A stretch of DNA of 64,000 bases, taken from the NCBI RefSeq assembly GCF_003008425.1, contig NZ_PXOQ01000009.1, positions 131,501-195,500 of the forward strand, given 5' to 3'. The DNA is from Aurantibacter aestuarii (lineage in GTDB: Bacteria; Bacteroidota; Bacteroidia; Flavobacteriales; Flavobacteriaceae). Shown here in pieces: positions 46,427-55,344 of this stretch. The first letter of the stretch is position 1, and the number at the start of each line of letters is the position of its first letter. The notes beneath the pieces were generated by a model that was not told the DNA's origin, did no database searches, and was given only the letters and a program-made list of their open reading frames with translations. The position numbers and the translations under genes were made by a program.

Positions 46427-46503
46427 AATTATGTTGGCTTCGATTACGTCCAAATGCATTTGGAATTACTAAAAATCAATTTTTTATAAATAATCATTAG
46501 TTT
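46427..46503. repeat. Diverged element, copy 2
   Basis: The counterpart of the element at 44735. Its first 44 bases (46427-46470) match 44738-44781 at 30 of 44 positions, and AAATAATCATTAGTTT (46488-46503) corresponds to AAATAATCGCTAGTTT of copy 1. It contains its own palindrome CCAAATG / CATTTGG. The outer arms are eroded compared with copy 1. It lies just behind the hydrolase gene. Confidence 0.5.
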
Positions 46504-46553
46504 GAAATCTTGCTTTCTATTAAAAAAAAACGAAAAATCATGTAATTTCTATT

Positions 46554-47231
46554 ATGAAAAATCTAATAATATTTATAATTCTTTTTTTGAATTTCTCTCC
46601 AGTTATTGCACAAGAAATAGAAATTCTTAAAAAATCAGATAGTATTCCTATTATAAAAGAAAAAGGATTAGTATATATAAATGAAAAAACAGATTTAACT
46701 GATTTTCATTTTATTGCTAAACTAAAAATAACATCTAACGATTTTAATGAATTATTAACAGGACTTCAAAAATCTGCAAACAAGTTATCGGCAAATGCTT
46801 TTAAATACATTGAAAAAGAAAATTTAGAGAACAGAACTTCTATAATTATTGATTTATATGCCGCAAATCAGGAACTTATAGAACACAACAAAAACAATAA
46901 TTCTACTAATATCATTTATTTTTTTGGTAACGATAAAAAAACTCAAAAATTTAAAATTGATAATAAAAAAATTGAATTGCAACCCAATGAAATTTATCAA
47001 TTTGAATTGCCTAAAAACAAAGAGGTTAAAATTAATAAAGGAGGTTTTGCAGGTATGACTGTTTTCCACCAATGGAGTGAAGGTCAGCCCACCATTTTTT
47101 ATGCTTTTGGATCGGGAAATTTAACAGGATATGGAAACGGTAATGACTTTATTGGATTGAAAATTAGTTCAGGCAGTATTATTCAAATTAAAAGTGATTT
47201 CGCATATTTATTAATAAATTTGAAAAATTAA
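46554..47231 (+). CDS. Secreted protein of unknown function
   Basis: A 225-residue protein with a signal peptide (MKNLIIFIILFLNFSPVIA, cut near residue 19). The mature part is Asn- and Lys-rich with predicted beta strands (YLLINLKN at the end, HQWSEGQPTIFYAFGSGNLTGYGNG with many glycines). No family is recognised. It starts at ATG and opens a run of three co-directional genes for secreted proteins; 27 bases follow before the next one. Confidence 0.6.
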   Translation: MKNLIIFIILFLNFSPVIAQEIEILKKSDSIPIIKEKGLVYINEKTDLTDFHFIAKLKITSNDFNELLTGLQKSANKLSANAFKYIEKENLENRTSIIIDLYAANQELIEHNKNNNSTNIIYFFGNDKKTQKFKIDNKKIELQPNEIYQFELPKNKEVKINKGGFAGMTVFHQWSEGQPTIFYAFGSGNLTGYGNGNDFIGLKISSGSIIQIKSDFAYLLINLKN

Positions 47232-47258
47232 ATACTAAACTATAATTAATAACTAAAT

Positions 47259-47921
47259 ATGAATAAATCTTTATTGTTAATAGGTTTTTGCATCTTTAAT
47301 TTAAATTTATTGATAAGTCAAAACACCAATTATACGCGAATTGAATTAGGAATATTAAATGATACGCCCTTAAAATCAATTATTGGAAATAAATATAATA
47401 GAACAATTTATAAAAATGCATCTAATATTTTTGCGGTAAAAGATAAAACTAGCATTATAGAAATAATTGAATATCATTCTGATAAATCATTTGCTAATTT
47501 TTATTTTATAGAAAATGGAACATTATATAAAGTTTCCAATTATAAGTACAAAGATGAAAATCTTAGCGAGATTACTCAAGAACAACAGGATCAATTGAAA
47601 GAGATGTATACAATTTATAGAGACTCAACTAAAATTATTGCTGAAATGAAATGTTATAAAGTTGTTTTAGGAGACGAAAAAAATGACAACTCTAGTATTA
47701 CGATGTTTGTTAGCGATTCCATTCCTAATTTACCAGATCATTTTCCATTAGCATCAAACGTGTTAAATTCTGAACCTATAGAGATTAATTTAAACTTAAT
47801 GGGTAATCAATTACAAGTTGGTATTTTATCTCTTGAAGTAAACAAATCAATTGAAGTAGATTATGATATTTTATTCTCAAATGCACATAATATTAATTAC
47901 GAAGATTTTCTAAAAAAATGA
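47259..47921 (+). CDS. Secreted protein of unknown function, possibly GLPGLI-like
   Basis: A 220-residue exported protein (signal to ISQN, residue about 21). The mature part looks like a secreted beta-sheet protein; MKCYKVVLGDEKNDN, MFVSDSIPNLPDHFPLASNVLNS and LQVGILSLEVNKS are suggestive of the flavobacterial GLPGLI family but the family box is not clear. Its last 4 bases overlap the start of the LprI-like gene, showing translational coupling. It starts at ATG. Confidence 0.55.
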   Translation: MNKSLLLIGFCIFNLNLLISQNTNYTRIELGILNDTPLKSIIGNKYNRTIYKNASNIFAVKDKTSIIEIIEYHSDKSFANFYFIENGTLYKVSNYKYKDENLSEITQEQQDQLKEMYTIYRDSTKIIAEMKCYKVVLGDEKNDNSSITMFVSDSIPNLPDHFPLASNVLNSEPIEINLNLMGNQLQVGILSLEVNKSIEVDYDILFSNAHNINYEDFLKK

Positions 47922-48313
47922 AACAACTTATATTTATAATCAGCCTAAGTTTTAGTCTTGTTAGCTTCTCGCAAACCCAAATGGAAATGAATCAGGACGC
48001 ACATTTGGAATATCAAAAAGCCGATAAAGAACTTAATAGAGTTTACCAAGCCATTTTAACCGAGTATAAGTCTGAGCCTTTATTTATTGAACGATTAAAA
48101 GTAGCACAAAGACTTTGGATAAATTTTCGTGATGCAGAGCTAGATATGAGATTTCCAAAAACTGATAAAGGTTACTATTATGGCAGTGTTTACCCGATGT
48201 GCGTCTCACTTATTTTAAAAGAAATGACAGAAGAACGTACCAAAAAATTAATGGTGTGGTTAGATGGTATTGAAGAAGGTGAAATGTGTTTAGGATCTAT
48301 AAAAATGAAATAA
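47918..48313 (+). CDS. LprI/DUF1311 family secreted protein
   Basis: A 131-residue protein with a signal peptide (to FSQ, residue about 19) and the DUF1311 core, seen as EYQKADKELNRVYQAILTEY, LKVAQRLWINFRDAELDMRF and YPMCVSLILKEMTEERTKKLMVWLDG with two cysteines (near 93 and 124) that may form a disulfide. LprI-type proteins have been linked to lysozyme inhibition. Its ATG overlaps the previous stop by 4 bases. It is the last gene of the accessory run and converges on the TolC-like gene. Confidence 0.8.
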   Translation: MKQLIFIISLSFSLVSFSQTQMEMNQDAHLEYQKADKELNRVYQAILTEYKSEPLFIERLKVAQRLWINFRDAELDMRFPKTDKGYYYGSVYPMCVSLILKEMTEERTKKLMVWLDGIEEGEMCLGSIKMK

Positions 48314-48318
48314 AAAAG

Positions 48319-49707
48319 TTAATTTGGTAGCACACCCAGACTGTTAAATAATTTGGCTTTACTGTTGTACAACTTAAATTCTACAGCATTATATTTGGTT
48401 TGTGCATCTATTAAACTTTTCTCTCTGGAATTCACTAAAAATATAGAACTTTCTCCTAAAAAAAACTTGCGTTCTTCAGCTGTTAATAAAGCTTCATAAT
48501 TTGTATTAACCTGTTCAATTAACTGTAATTGGTTTGCATAACTATCGGTTTCAAAAATGACTGCAGCAATTTTATTCTTTAAAATTAACGAGGTATTTTG
48601 AGTTTCATAATTTATTTGCTCTAATTTTATTTCAGCCAATCTCAATTCGCCACGCTCTTTTCTTAAAAATAATGGAAATGCCAAATTAACTTTCGCTTTA
48701 TAATTCTGGTTATTATACGTGTTAAATTCATTATAACTGTCCGATATAAATTGATACTGTACATCTAACTTAGGTAATAACTTATTGGCTTTAAGTTTTT
48801 GGTCTATTAGCAAGCTTTCGGTTTTAAAGTTTAAAGCTCTAATTTTTGGATGTGCATCTAAATTCTGGCTATTAATAGATTCAATATTTAAGACAGTATC
48901 TATTACAGGGCTAGAAATAGATTCGGGATATACATTTGATTGTACTTCTAAAGGTAGATTGTTAGCAGTCCATAAAAATGTAGAAAGTTCAAGTATGGCT
49001 TTATTGTAAAGTAATTCTGCTTCAAGAAGTTGTAATTTTCGGTTGTTTAAATTTACTTCCGCTTCAACCGCATCGATCTGAGCATTTTCACCAGCTTCTA
49101 CTTGCTTTTGTATACCATTAAAACGTAATTCTGCATTGGTTAAAAAGCGCTTATATACATTTAAATTTTTATAATTAAGCAACCAGTTAAAATAAGCAAT
49201 CGAGGCATTGTAAATTACATCATTTAAAATAAGTTCTTGTTCTGCTTTGGTTTGGTTTCTGTAGGCTTTAGCTTTTTTTAAATCTGCCATACGCTTATTT
49301 ATAAATAAACCTTCTCCTAAAGATACTTTTACACCAGCAGCAAATAAACCATCGTCTGGCACAGTATTTTCAGGATTTAAAAACAAACCTTCATTAGACT
49401 CGTACCCTGCTAGAACATCTATACCATACCAGGTTGGTATTTTAAATTTTGCATTTAGTTTATCGTAATAATTTTTGTCTTTATAATCTTTATAATTAAA
49501 GTCGCCTTCTAGCTTAGGGTCAAAACCACCACGTGCTTTTGTTACATTAGCATCGCCTTCTTCAATTTTTAAAAAACCTTGCTTAGCAATAGGGTGATTG
49601 GTTTTTACATAGCTGATGTATTCTTCAAAATTTAAACTTAAAGAGTCTAAAGTTTGAGCTCCTAAAACAAATGGAGCAAATACTATAAAATAGAGTAGTA
49701 GCTTCAT
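48319..49707 (-). CDS. TolC family outer-membrane channel
   Basis: A 462-residue outer-membrane efflux protein with a signal peptide (to FVLGAQ, residue 17) and the TolC double repeat: long amphipathic helices such as DVIYNASIAYFNWLLNYKNLNVYKRFL, followed by beta strands, repeated in the second half (LRLAEIKLEQINYETQNTSLILKNKIAAVIF). It should form the trimeric outer-membrane exit duct. It starts at ATG one base after the HlyD-like gene stop and is the last gene of the export operon. Confidence 0.92.
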   Translation of the reverse strand: MKLLLYFIVFAPFVLGAQTLDSLSLNFEEYISYVKTNHPIAKQGFLKIEEGDANVTKARGGFDPKLEGDFNYKDYKDKNYYDKLNAKFKIPTWYGIDVLAGYESNEGLFLNPENTVPDDGLFAAGVKVSLGEGLFINKRMADLKKAKAYRNQTKAEQELILNDVIYNASIAYFNWLLNYKNLNVYKRFLTNAELRFNGIQKQVEAGENAQIDAVEAEVNLNNRKLQLLEAELLYNKAILELSTFLWTANNLPLEVQSNVYPESISSPVIDTVLNIESINSQNLDAHPKIRALNFKTESLLIDQKLKANKLLPKLDVQYQFISDSYNEFNTYNNQNYKAKVNLAFPLFLRKERGELRLAEIKLEQINYETQNTSLILKNKIAAVIFETDSYANQLQLIEQVNTNYEALLTAEERKFFLGESSIFLVNSREKSLIDAQTKYNAVEFKLYNSKAKLFNSLGVLPN

Positions 49708-49708
49708 A

Positions 49709-51016
49709 TTATTTTTTTTCTTTTGAAGTTGAACCTTCCGGCTGATAGTAATTTGGTGGGAAACTGTTTAGTTGTCTCCATAATTCAAACCAAATAGGCA
49801 CATCGTCTAATAAACCTATAGTTCTTGCTCCAGAACCTACACGTATAGCTTCAGGCCAATCATGATCGTCTTTGTCTGGTGCCAATAATACTCTAAATTT
49901 ACCATTTGGGCTAATAAAATTTTCTATTGCCACCACTTTAGCACCATACGTTCCATAAGACACATTGGGCCATCCACTAAATACAATTGCGGGCCAACCG
50001 TCAAACTGTACTCTAAAAGTTTCACCTAAATGCACTAATGGTAAATCTATAGGGTCCACGTAGGTTTCTAAAGCAACTTCATAGTCAGATGGCATAATAC
50101 CAACCAATTGTTCGCCTTCTTTAAATGTTTCACCAATACCAGCTTTTATAGCTTTATTAATATAACCACTTTGCGGTGCTGTAACGTAATACATGGCATT
50201 ACGTAGTTGATAATTGGAGTTAGCGTTTTCTAACTTAGAGACCTGAGCTTCTGTATCAAACTGATTTGATTGTGCAGAAAATTTATCACTTTGAGATTTT
50301 GAAATCTTATCGGCATATTCGGCTTCAATACGATTTAATTCAACTTTAGAATTTAAATATTTATTTTCCTGCGCAATTACTTTAGCCTGTACTTCTTGTA
50401 ATTTTAATCGTTTCTCTTCGACATCTTTTGTGGCTTTTAAACCTTCGTTTGCAAGCGTTTCAACACGTTCAAGCTGTGTTTTTGCAATAATTAAATTATT
50501 TCTCTCGGCAACTAAATCTGTACTGTCACTAATAACTTTTAATTTTCCTTGTTGAATTTTTAGATTTTTTTCAGCCAGTAATGCTTCAACCTGATTATTT
50601 AAAGCTGAAATTTTAGATTGGTATGATGTAACAGAAGAAGATTTCGCTTTTATCTGCTCATTAGTACGTTCTACCAATCTCGGGTCTAAGTATTCATTTT
50701 TAATTTCCGAAATATGAAGAATAGTGTCTCCTTTTTTTACAAAATCGCCTTCTTGAACATACCATTTTTCAATACGTCCTGGTATAACCGACTGAATGGT
50801 TTGTGGTCTGTGGTCTGGTTTTAAGGTAGTTACCGTTCCGGAACTTGTGATATTTTGTGTCCAAGGTAAAAATAATACCACGACACAAATAACTGCAAAG
50901 ATTTTAAGTAACCGATTAAACATTTTATAATGAGACTTATTAAATGCTTTTTTATAAGCCTTATAACCGCTTAGGCTTACGTTTTTATTTACCGAATTTT
51001 CAGATATATTAAGCAT
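49709..51016 (-). CDS. HlyD-family periplasmic adaptor
   Basis: A 435-residue membrane-fusion protein with one N-terminal membrane segment (LLKIFAVICVVVLFLPW), a lipoyl/barrel-sandwich half (PGRIEKWYVQEGDFVKKGDTILHISEI), a long coiled-coil hairpin (about 130-270, many K, E and Q) and the second half (YVTAPQSGYINKAIKAGIGETFKEGEQLVGI). It links the ABC component in the inner membrane to the TolC-like channel. It starts at ATG 4 bases after the ABC gene stop. Confidence 0.92.
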   Translation of the reverse strand: MLNISENSVNKNVSLSGYKAYKKAFNKSHYKMFNRLLKIFAVICVVVLFLPWTQNITSSGTVTTLKPDHRPQTIQSVIPGRIEKWYVQEGDFVKKGDTILHISEIKNEYLDPRLVERTNEQIKAKSSSVTSYQSKISALNNQVEALLAEKNLKIQQGKLKVISDSTDLVAERNNLIIAKTQLERVETLANEGLKATKDVEEKRLKLQEVQAKVIAQENKYLNSKVELNRIEAEYADKISKSQSDKFSAQSNQFDTEAQVSKLENANSNYQLRNAMYYVTAPQSGYINKAIKAGIGETFKEGEQLVGIMPSDYEVALETYVDPIDLPLVHLGETFRVQFDGWPAIVFSGWPNVSYGTYGAKVVAIENFISPNGKFRVLLAPDKDDHDWPEAIRVGSGARTIGLLDDVPIWFELWRQLNSFPPNYYQPEGSTSKEKK

Positions 51017-51020
51017 AATA

Positions 51021-52673
51021 TTATATAATGTGACCGTTAGATAAAGTAATTATTTTATTGCAATGTTTTTTCCAAATATTATTCTGGCTCACAATTACAA
51101 TTGCCCAAGTATGGTTTGGCTGGACTAAATAATCTATAATTTGCTGTGCTTCTGTTGTATTAAAATACTCTAGAGGATCTTTTAATAATAATAGTCTTGG
51201 TCGTTTTAAAATAGCTCGAGCTAATAACAATTTTTTAATATTGGTATTAGAGATTCGTTTACCTTCAGGATAAATAATAGTATATAATCCTGCAGGTTGC
51301 TCTTTAATAAAGTTGGTAAGCCCTAATACTTTAACTACTTCGTTAACTTTAGTTAGCGGGATGTTTGGGTCTCCAAAAGTAAGGTTGTGCAAGATGGATC
51401 CTTCAAAAGGCGTTTCGTCAGACAAAACTTGCCCTACCATTGCTCGGTAACTACTAATTTTTATACCAGAAAAGGCTAAATCGTTAATATAAAGCTGTCC
51501 AGAAGTAGGTTCTAAAATAGCTGCTAATGCTTTAAGTAAAGTAGATTTCCCAGAGTTGTTATTGCCTTCAACTAAAACAACGTCTTTAGATTCTACTAAA
51601 ACATTAATATTGTTTAAAATAGGATCTGGTCTATCTGGGACAGCGTATGTAAATTGTGACAGTTCAACTTTTAAAGGCTCTTGGTCACTTAAAACGGTAC
51701 CAGTTAAATTTTCTAAATCTTTATCAGATACTTGGCCAATTTTCTCCAAAGAAGTTAAAACATCATAAAAAGTCTCTAGACCTAATAATAACTTTTCAAC
51801 AGAACTAATTACTAATAGAATAATGATTTCTGCCGCAACAAATTGCCCAATATTCATTTGCTGATTTAAAACTAATAGTCCACCAATTAACAATAAACCG
51901 GCTGTTACTAGGACTTTAAAGCCAATAAGTTGTGTAAATTGTAATACTAGTACTTTAAAGTGGCTCTCTCTAGCCTTTAAATAACCGCTTACCAAATCGT
52001 CATTTTTTTGCATAGCTAAACTGGTTCTGCCCGATAGCTTAAAGCTTATTACAGATCGTGCGATTTCTTGTAACCAGTGTGCTACTTTATATTTGTATTT
52101 TGACTCTATCAAACTGGTATCTAGACCTTTTTTCGCCGTGTATTTAAATACCACATAAATTAAAACCAACAACAATAACCCGTAAATGATAAAAAAGGGA
52201 TGATAAAAAGATAATATAGCTAAACCAAAAAGTATTTGTAATAAGGCAGATGGAAAGTCAATTATTACCTTAGATAGTCCTTTTTGAACATTAAGTGTAT
52301 CAAAAAAACGATTAGCTAATTCTGGCGGATAGTACTGACGTAATTCACTCATTTTCATCTTTGGAAAACGATAGGCAAACTCAAAAGATGCTCGGGTAAA
52401 TATTTTTTGCTGAATATTTTCTGAAATTCTAATCTGCATAAGTTGTAATATACCTGCAAATGCAACTCCAATGGTCACCAAAATAACTAGTACAACATAA
52501 GACGAACTAATTTGAGCACCTTGTATCATGTTTATAATAGCTTGAATACCAAGTGGAAGCGATAAATTTACAACTCCGGCAAAAATGGCATAAAATATAA
52601 TTTGTCTAATGTCTTTGCGGTCAAGCTGTAAAAGCCTTAAAAAACGCTGAAATGGGGTTAAGTTATTTTTCAT
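51021..52673 (-). CDS. ABC exporter subunit with degenerate nucleotide-binding domain
   Basis: A 550-residue fused permease-ATPase. The membrane part (about 25-310) has six segments; the NBD follows from about 325. Walker A is normal (EGNNNSGKST, Lys376), but the signature is replaced by ISNTNIKKL instead of LSGGQ, Walker B reads LLLLKDPLE (Lys498, Asp499) instead of LLLLDEP, and the switch His is Gln530 (VIVSQNN). Catalytic residues for ATP hydrolysis are thus changed at three places. I start at the ATG at 52673; a TTG at 52685 would overlap the upstream gene. Partners are the HlyD and TolC proteins downstream; no C39 peptidase domain is present. Confidence 0.88.
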   Translation of the reverse strand: MKNNLTPFQRFLRLLQLDRKDIRQIIFYAIFAGVVNLSLPLGIQAIINMIQGAQISSSYVVLVILVTIGVAFAGILQLMQIRISENIQQKIFTRASFEFAYRFPKMKMSELRQYYPPELANRFFDTLNVQKGLSKVIIDFPSALLQILFGLAILSFYHPFFIIYGLLLLVLIYVVFKYTAKKGLDTSLIESKYKYKVAHWLQEIARSVISFKLSGRTSLAMQKNDDLVSGYLKARESHFKVLVLQFTQLIGFKVLVTAGLLLIGGLLVLNQQMNIGQFVAAEIIILLVISSVEKLLLGLETFYDVLTSLEKIGQVSDKDLENLTGTVLSDQEPLKVELSQFTYAVPDRPDPILNNINVLVESKDVVLVEGNNNSGKSTLLKALAAILEPTSGQLYINDLAFSGIKISSYRAMVGQVLSDETPFEGSILHNLTFGDPNIPLTKVNEVVKVLGLTNFIKEQPAGLYTIIYPEGKRISNTNIKKLLLARAILKRPRLLLLKDPLEYFNTTEAQQIIDYLVQPNHTWAIVIVSQNNIWKKHCNKIITLSNGHII

Positions 52674-52677
52674 AGTC

Positions 52678-53355
52678 TTATGCAATATTTAGCGTTTTAA
52701 ACACTAATTCTTTATAAAATTCTGTTGGTTCTTTTTCCATTTTTTTATCTGAAATAGATTGAAAATGGTCTTTAATAAATTGCATATGTAAAGCACCATC
52801 TATAACAGTACTTGCCAGACTAAAAGCAAACTCGTAAGAGTTGTTAAGTTCTAAAATAAAATCTTTTAAACGTGTAACTAAGCGTTTATAAGTAGAGAAG
52901 TAGCCTTCTTTATTTTCTAGATCTACTTCTTTAGTAAGATAAGATTTAGAATATTCATTTATAACAATACGTTTTAAAACCACTTCATTAATATGCGAGA
53001 AATTACTATCCAAAACCGTGGTTTGTGTCAAGATAGATATTGCAATTTCCAATTTTAGTTTAGGACTTGGAATACTATGTGTTGAAAATACCAGTTGGTA
53101 TTCCATCCAGCTCCAATACCATGAAGTTAAATAGAGCAGGAGTTTATGTTTACTTTCAAAATACCTATAAATAGAACTTTCATTGGAACCAATTTTTACA
53201 CCTAGTTTTTTAAAGGTGAAATTATCAAAACCAATTTCATCTATTAATATAATACTGTTTTCTACTATGCGTTTCCCTAAATCTGAAGACTCAGGATCTT
53301 TTAAGTAGCATTTTTCGTTGATTGAAATTTTAATATTTGACAGTAATCTTTCCAT
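52678..53355 (-). CDS. TetR/AcrR family regulator of the export operon
   Basis: A 225-residue TetR-type repressor; residues about 25-75 form the DNA-binding helix-turn-helix (ILIDEIGFDNFTFKKLGVKIGSNESSIYRYFESKHKLL). The C-terminal part is helical and should bind an inducer. The chosen ATG at 53355 (MERLL) replaces a TTG two codons upstream. It is the first gene of the operon tetR, ABC, hlyD, tolC on one strand, and a perfect palindrome overlaps its predicted promoter, so autoregulation is likely. Confidence 0.88.
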   Translation of the reverse strand: MERLLSNIKISINEKCYLKDPESSDLGKRIVENSIILIDEIGFDNFTFKKLGVKIGSNESSIYRYFESKHKLLLYLTSWYWSWMEYQLVFSTHSIPSPKLKLEIAISILTQTTVLDSNFSHINEVVLKRIVINEYSKSYLTKEVDLENKEGYFSTYKRLVTRLKDFILELNNSYEFAFSLASTVIDGALHMQFIKDHFQSISDKKMEKEPTEFYKELVFKTLNIA

Positions 53356-53373
53356 ATTCAAAAATTATATGTG

Positions 53374-53398
53374 CAAATATAATAGTAATACTATTATA
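53374..53398 (-). promoter_or_regulatory. Export-operon promoter box with overlapping 21-bp operator palindrome
   Basis: On the minus strand TATATTTG (53374-53381) fits the -7 box. Overlapping it is a perfect 21-bp palindrome at 53378-53398, arms TATAATAGTA / TACTATTATA around a central A. A TTG lies 25 bases upstream of the -7 box (53407-53409), slightly far. A palindrome covering the promoter of a TetR operon is the expected operator layout. Confidence 0.65.
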
Positions 53399-53436
53399 AA
53401 TGAAATCAAGTTAACTATATGTTAACAATCTTTTTT

Positions 53437-54681
53437 TTAAATTTTAAATGAATGTGAATTAGGAAGTTCAAAAACCTCCAAATCAAAGTAAGGTACAGCA
53501 GCTAGTATATGGTCAAAAATATCGGCCATAATGTACTCGTAATTTTCCCAGCGCTTGTCTCTACTAAAGGCATAAATTTCTATTGGTAAGCCTTGTGTGG
53601 TAGGTTGCAAGTGGCGCGTCATAATAAACATGTCTTTATTTATTGCGCTGTGTTTATTAATATAAGTATCTATGTATTTCCTAAAAACACCAATGTTGGT
53701 TAAGTTTCTACCGTTTAAAAGTAATTCCTTGTTAATATTATGGTCTTTATTAAAGCTATTTAGCTCTGTTTGTTTTGTGTTTAAATACTCAGAGATAAGC
53801 TGAATTTTTTTTAATTCCTCGACTTGTTCATCACTTAAGTATTTAATACTAGTCATATTAACAAAAATAGAACGCTTAATACGTCTTCCACCAGATTTTT
53901 GCATCCCACGCCAGTTTTTAAAGGAGTCGGAAATAAGAGCATAAGTTGGAATCGTGGTAATAGTCATATCAAAGTTTTGAACTTTAACTGTTGCCAGATT
54001 TATTTCAATAACATCTCCATCGGCTCCAAATTTTTCAAACGTAACCCAATCTCCTATACGAACCATATCATTAATAGAGACTTGTATACTGGCCACAAAG
54101 CCCATTATAGTATCCTTAAAAATTAATATGATTACTGCAGAAACTGCTCCTAAGCCTGTTAAAAAGGTCTTTACTTCAATGCCGCTTATGTAAGCAATAG
54201 CAAAAAGAACTCCTGCTAACCAAGCAAAAATCATAAACACCTGTATGTAGCTATCTATAGGTTTGTCTTTAAAGTTTTTAAGAGATTTTAAATAATCTTT
54301 TATAGTATTTAATAAACTTCGTACAATCCATAACGAAATAATAATGGCTAAAACATGTAACAATTTTTGAACTGGATACTTTATAAATTCATAATCCTTA
54401 AAAACTAAAGGAATAAGCTCAATAGCAACAATAATTGGAATAATGTGAGCAATATTTCTTGGGACTTTATTACGAATTAATAAGTCATCAAATTTTGTTC
54501 TGGTTCTTCGGGCAAGTTTGGCAAAAAATAATCGCAATAATTTCCTCACCAAAATATCTACAGTAAAGAAAATAAATACCGTAATAATAAGTAAGGTAAG
54601 CATGTTTAAAAATTTCGCAGTAGAATCAGATAAACCTATACTGATAAATACATCGAAGAAAAAGCATTGTATTTTATTCAT
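53437..54681 (-). CDS. Mechanosensitive ion channel family protein, YbdG-like
   Basis: A 414-residue membrane protein with an MscS core. About five membrane segments precede the pore-lining region FLTGLGAVSAVIILIFKDTIMGFVASIQVSIN (about 165-195) and the cytoplasmic beta domain (MVRIGDWVTFEKFGADGDVIEINLATVKVQNFDMTITTIPTYALI). The long extension and this text match the YbdG type rather than small MscS. It opens when membrane tension rises. It starts at ATG and stands alone. Confidence 0.92.
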   Translation of the reverse strand: MNKIQCFFFDVFISIGLSDSTAKFLNMLTLLIITVFIFFTVDILVRKLLRLFFAKLARRTRTKFDDLLIRNKVPRNIAHIIPIIVAIELIPLVFKDYEFIKYPVQKLLHVLAIIISLWIVRSLLNTIKDYLKSLKNFKDKPIDSYIQVFMIFAWLAGVLFAIAYISGIEVKTFLTGLGAVSAVIILIFKDTIMGFVASIQVSINDMVRIGDWVTFEKFGADGDVIEINLATVKVQNFDMTITTIPTYALISDSFKNWRGMQKSGGRRIKRSIFVNMTSIKYLSDEQVEELKKIQLISEYLNTKQTELNSFNKDHNINKELLLNGRNLTNIGVFRKYIDTYINKHSAINKDMFIMTRHLQPTTQGLPIEIYAFSRDKRWENYEYIMADIFDHILAAVPYFDLEVFELPNSHSFKI

Positions 54682-54750
54682 AAACCAAATATATTGCTTT
54701 GCAAAGGTAAAGGATTAGAAATATCTAAAGCTTTAAGAAATCTTAATTTA

Positions 54751-55341
54751 TTAAATAAGAGGTTTTATATTTTCAAGCTTAACCACATCACTAATAAGCA
54801 TATCGTCTAAATGAATGTTACCAATACGAACTCTAACTAATCTAAGAGTTGGACAATTTACAGCGGAAGTCATTTTACGAACTTGTCTAAACTTACCTTC
54901 AGTAAGTGTAATGGAAATCCAGGTGGTTGGACCGTGTCGTGCATCTCTAATTTTCTTTTTACGGTCTGGAAACGAAGGTGTATCAGTTAATTTGAAGACT
55001 TTACAAGGTTTGGTCATGTATTTTTTACCGTTAAAGCCAATTTCCACACCATTTTGAAGTTTTAAAATATCATCATCTGTAATTGCGCCATCTACAAGCG
55101 CATAATATTCCTTTTCAATACCAGAACTATTAATTTCATGAGAGAGTTTACCGTCAGTAGTAAGTAGGAGCAGACCTTCACTTTTTTCATCCAAACGACC
55201 AATAGGCATAATACCTTCTGGAAAGTCGCCTAAAGCTTTTAGAAAGACTTTTTTTTGTTCTTTAGCAGCATTGCTATTAAACTGGCTTAACATGCCGTAG
55301 GGTTTAAAAATTTTAAAATGAAAATGATGCTCTGAATCCAA
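54751..55341 (-). CDS. Pseudouridine synthase, RluE-like
   Basis: A 196-residue RNA-modifying enzyme of the RsuA/RluE/RluB branch, without the S4 domain. The catalytic motif is GRLDEKSEGLLLLTTDG with the active Asp in RLD (near residue 45), preceded by FKPYGMLSQF and followed by GIEKEYYALVDG and FRQVRKMTSAVNCPTLRLVRVRIGN. It should convert a uridine of 23S rRNA. The start is TTG at 55341, three bases after topB ends; no suitable ATG is upstream. Coupled expression with topB is likely. Confidence 0.88.
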   Translation of the reverse strand: MDSEHHFHFKIFKPYGMLSQFNSNAAKEQKKVFLKALGDFPEGIMPIGRLDEKSEGLLLLTTDGKLSHEINSSGIEKEYYALVDGAITDDDILKLQNGVEIGFNGKKYMTKPCKVFKLTDTPSFPDRKKKIRDARHGPTTWISITLTEGKFRQVRKMTSAVNCPTLRLVRVRIGNIHLDDMLISDVVKLENIKPLI

Positions 55342-55344
55342 AAA

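Noticed and set aside
48319-53355. Bacteriocin or RiPP exporter with precursor peptide
   Set aside because: The ABC protein has no C39 peptidase domain and no short precursor-like frame or modifying enzyme was found in or next to the operon.
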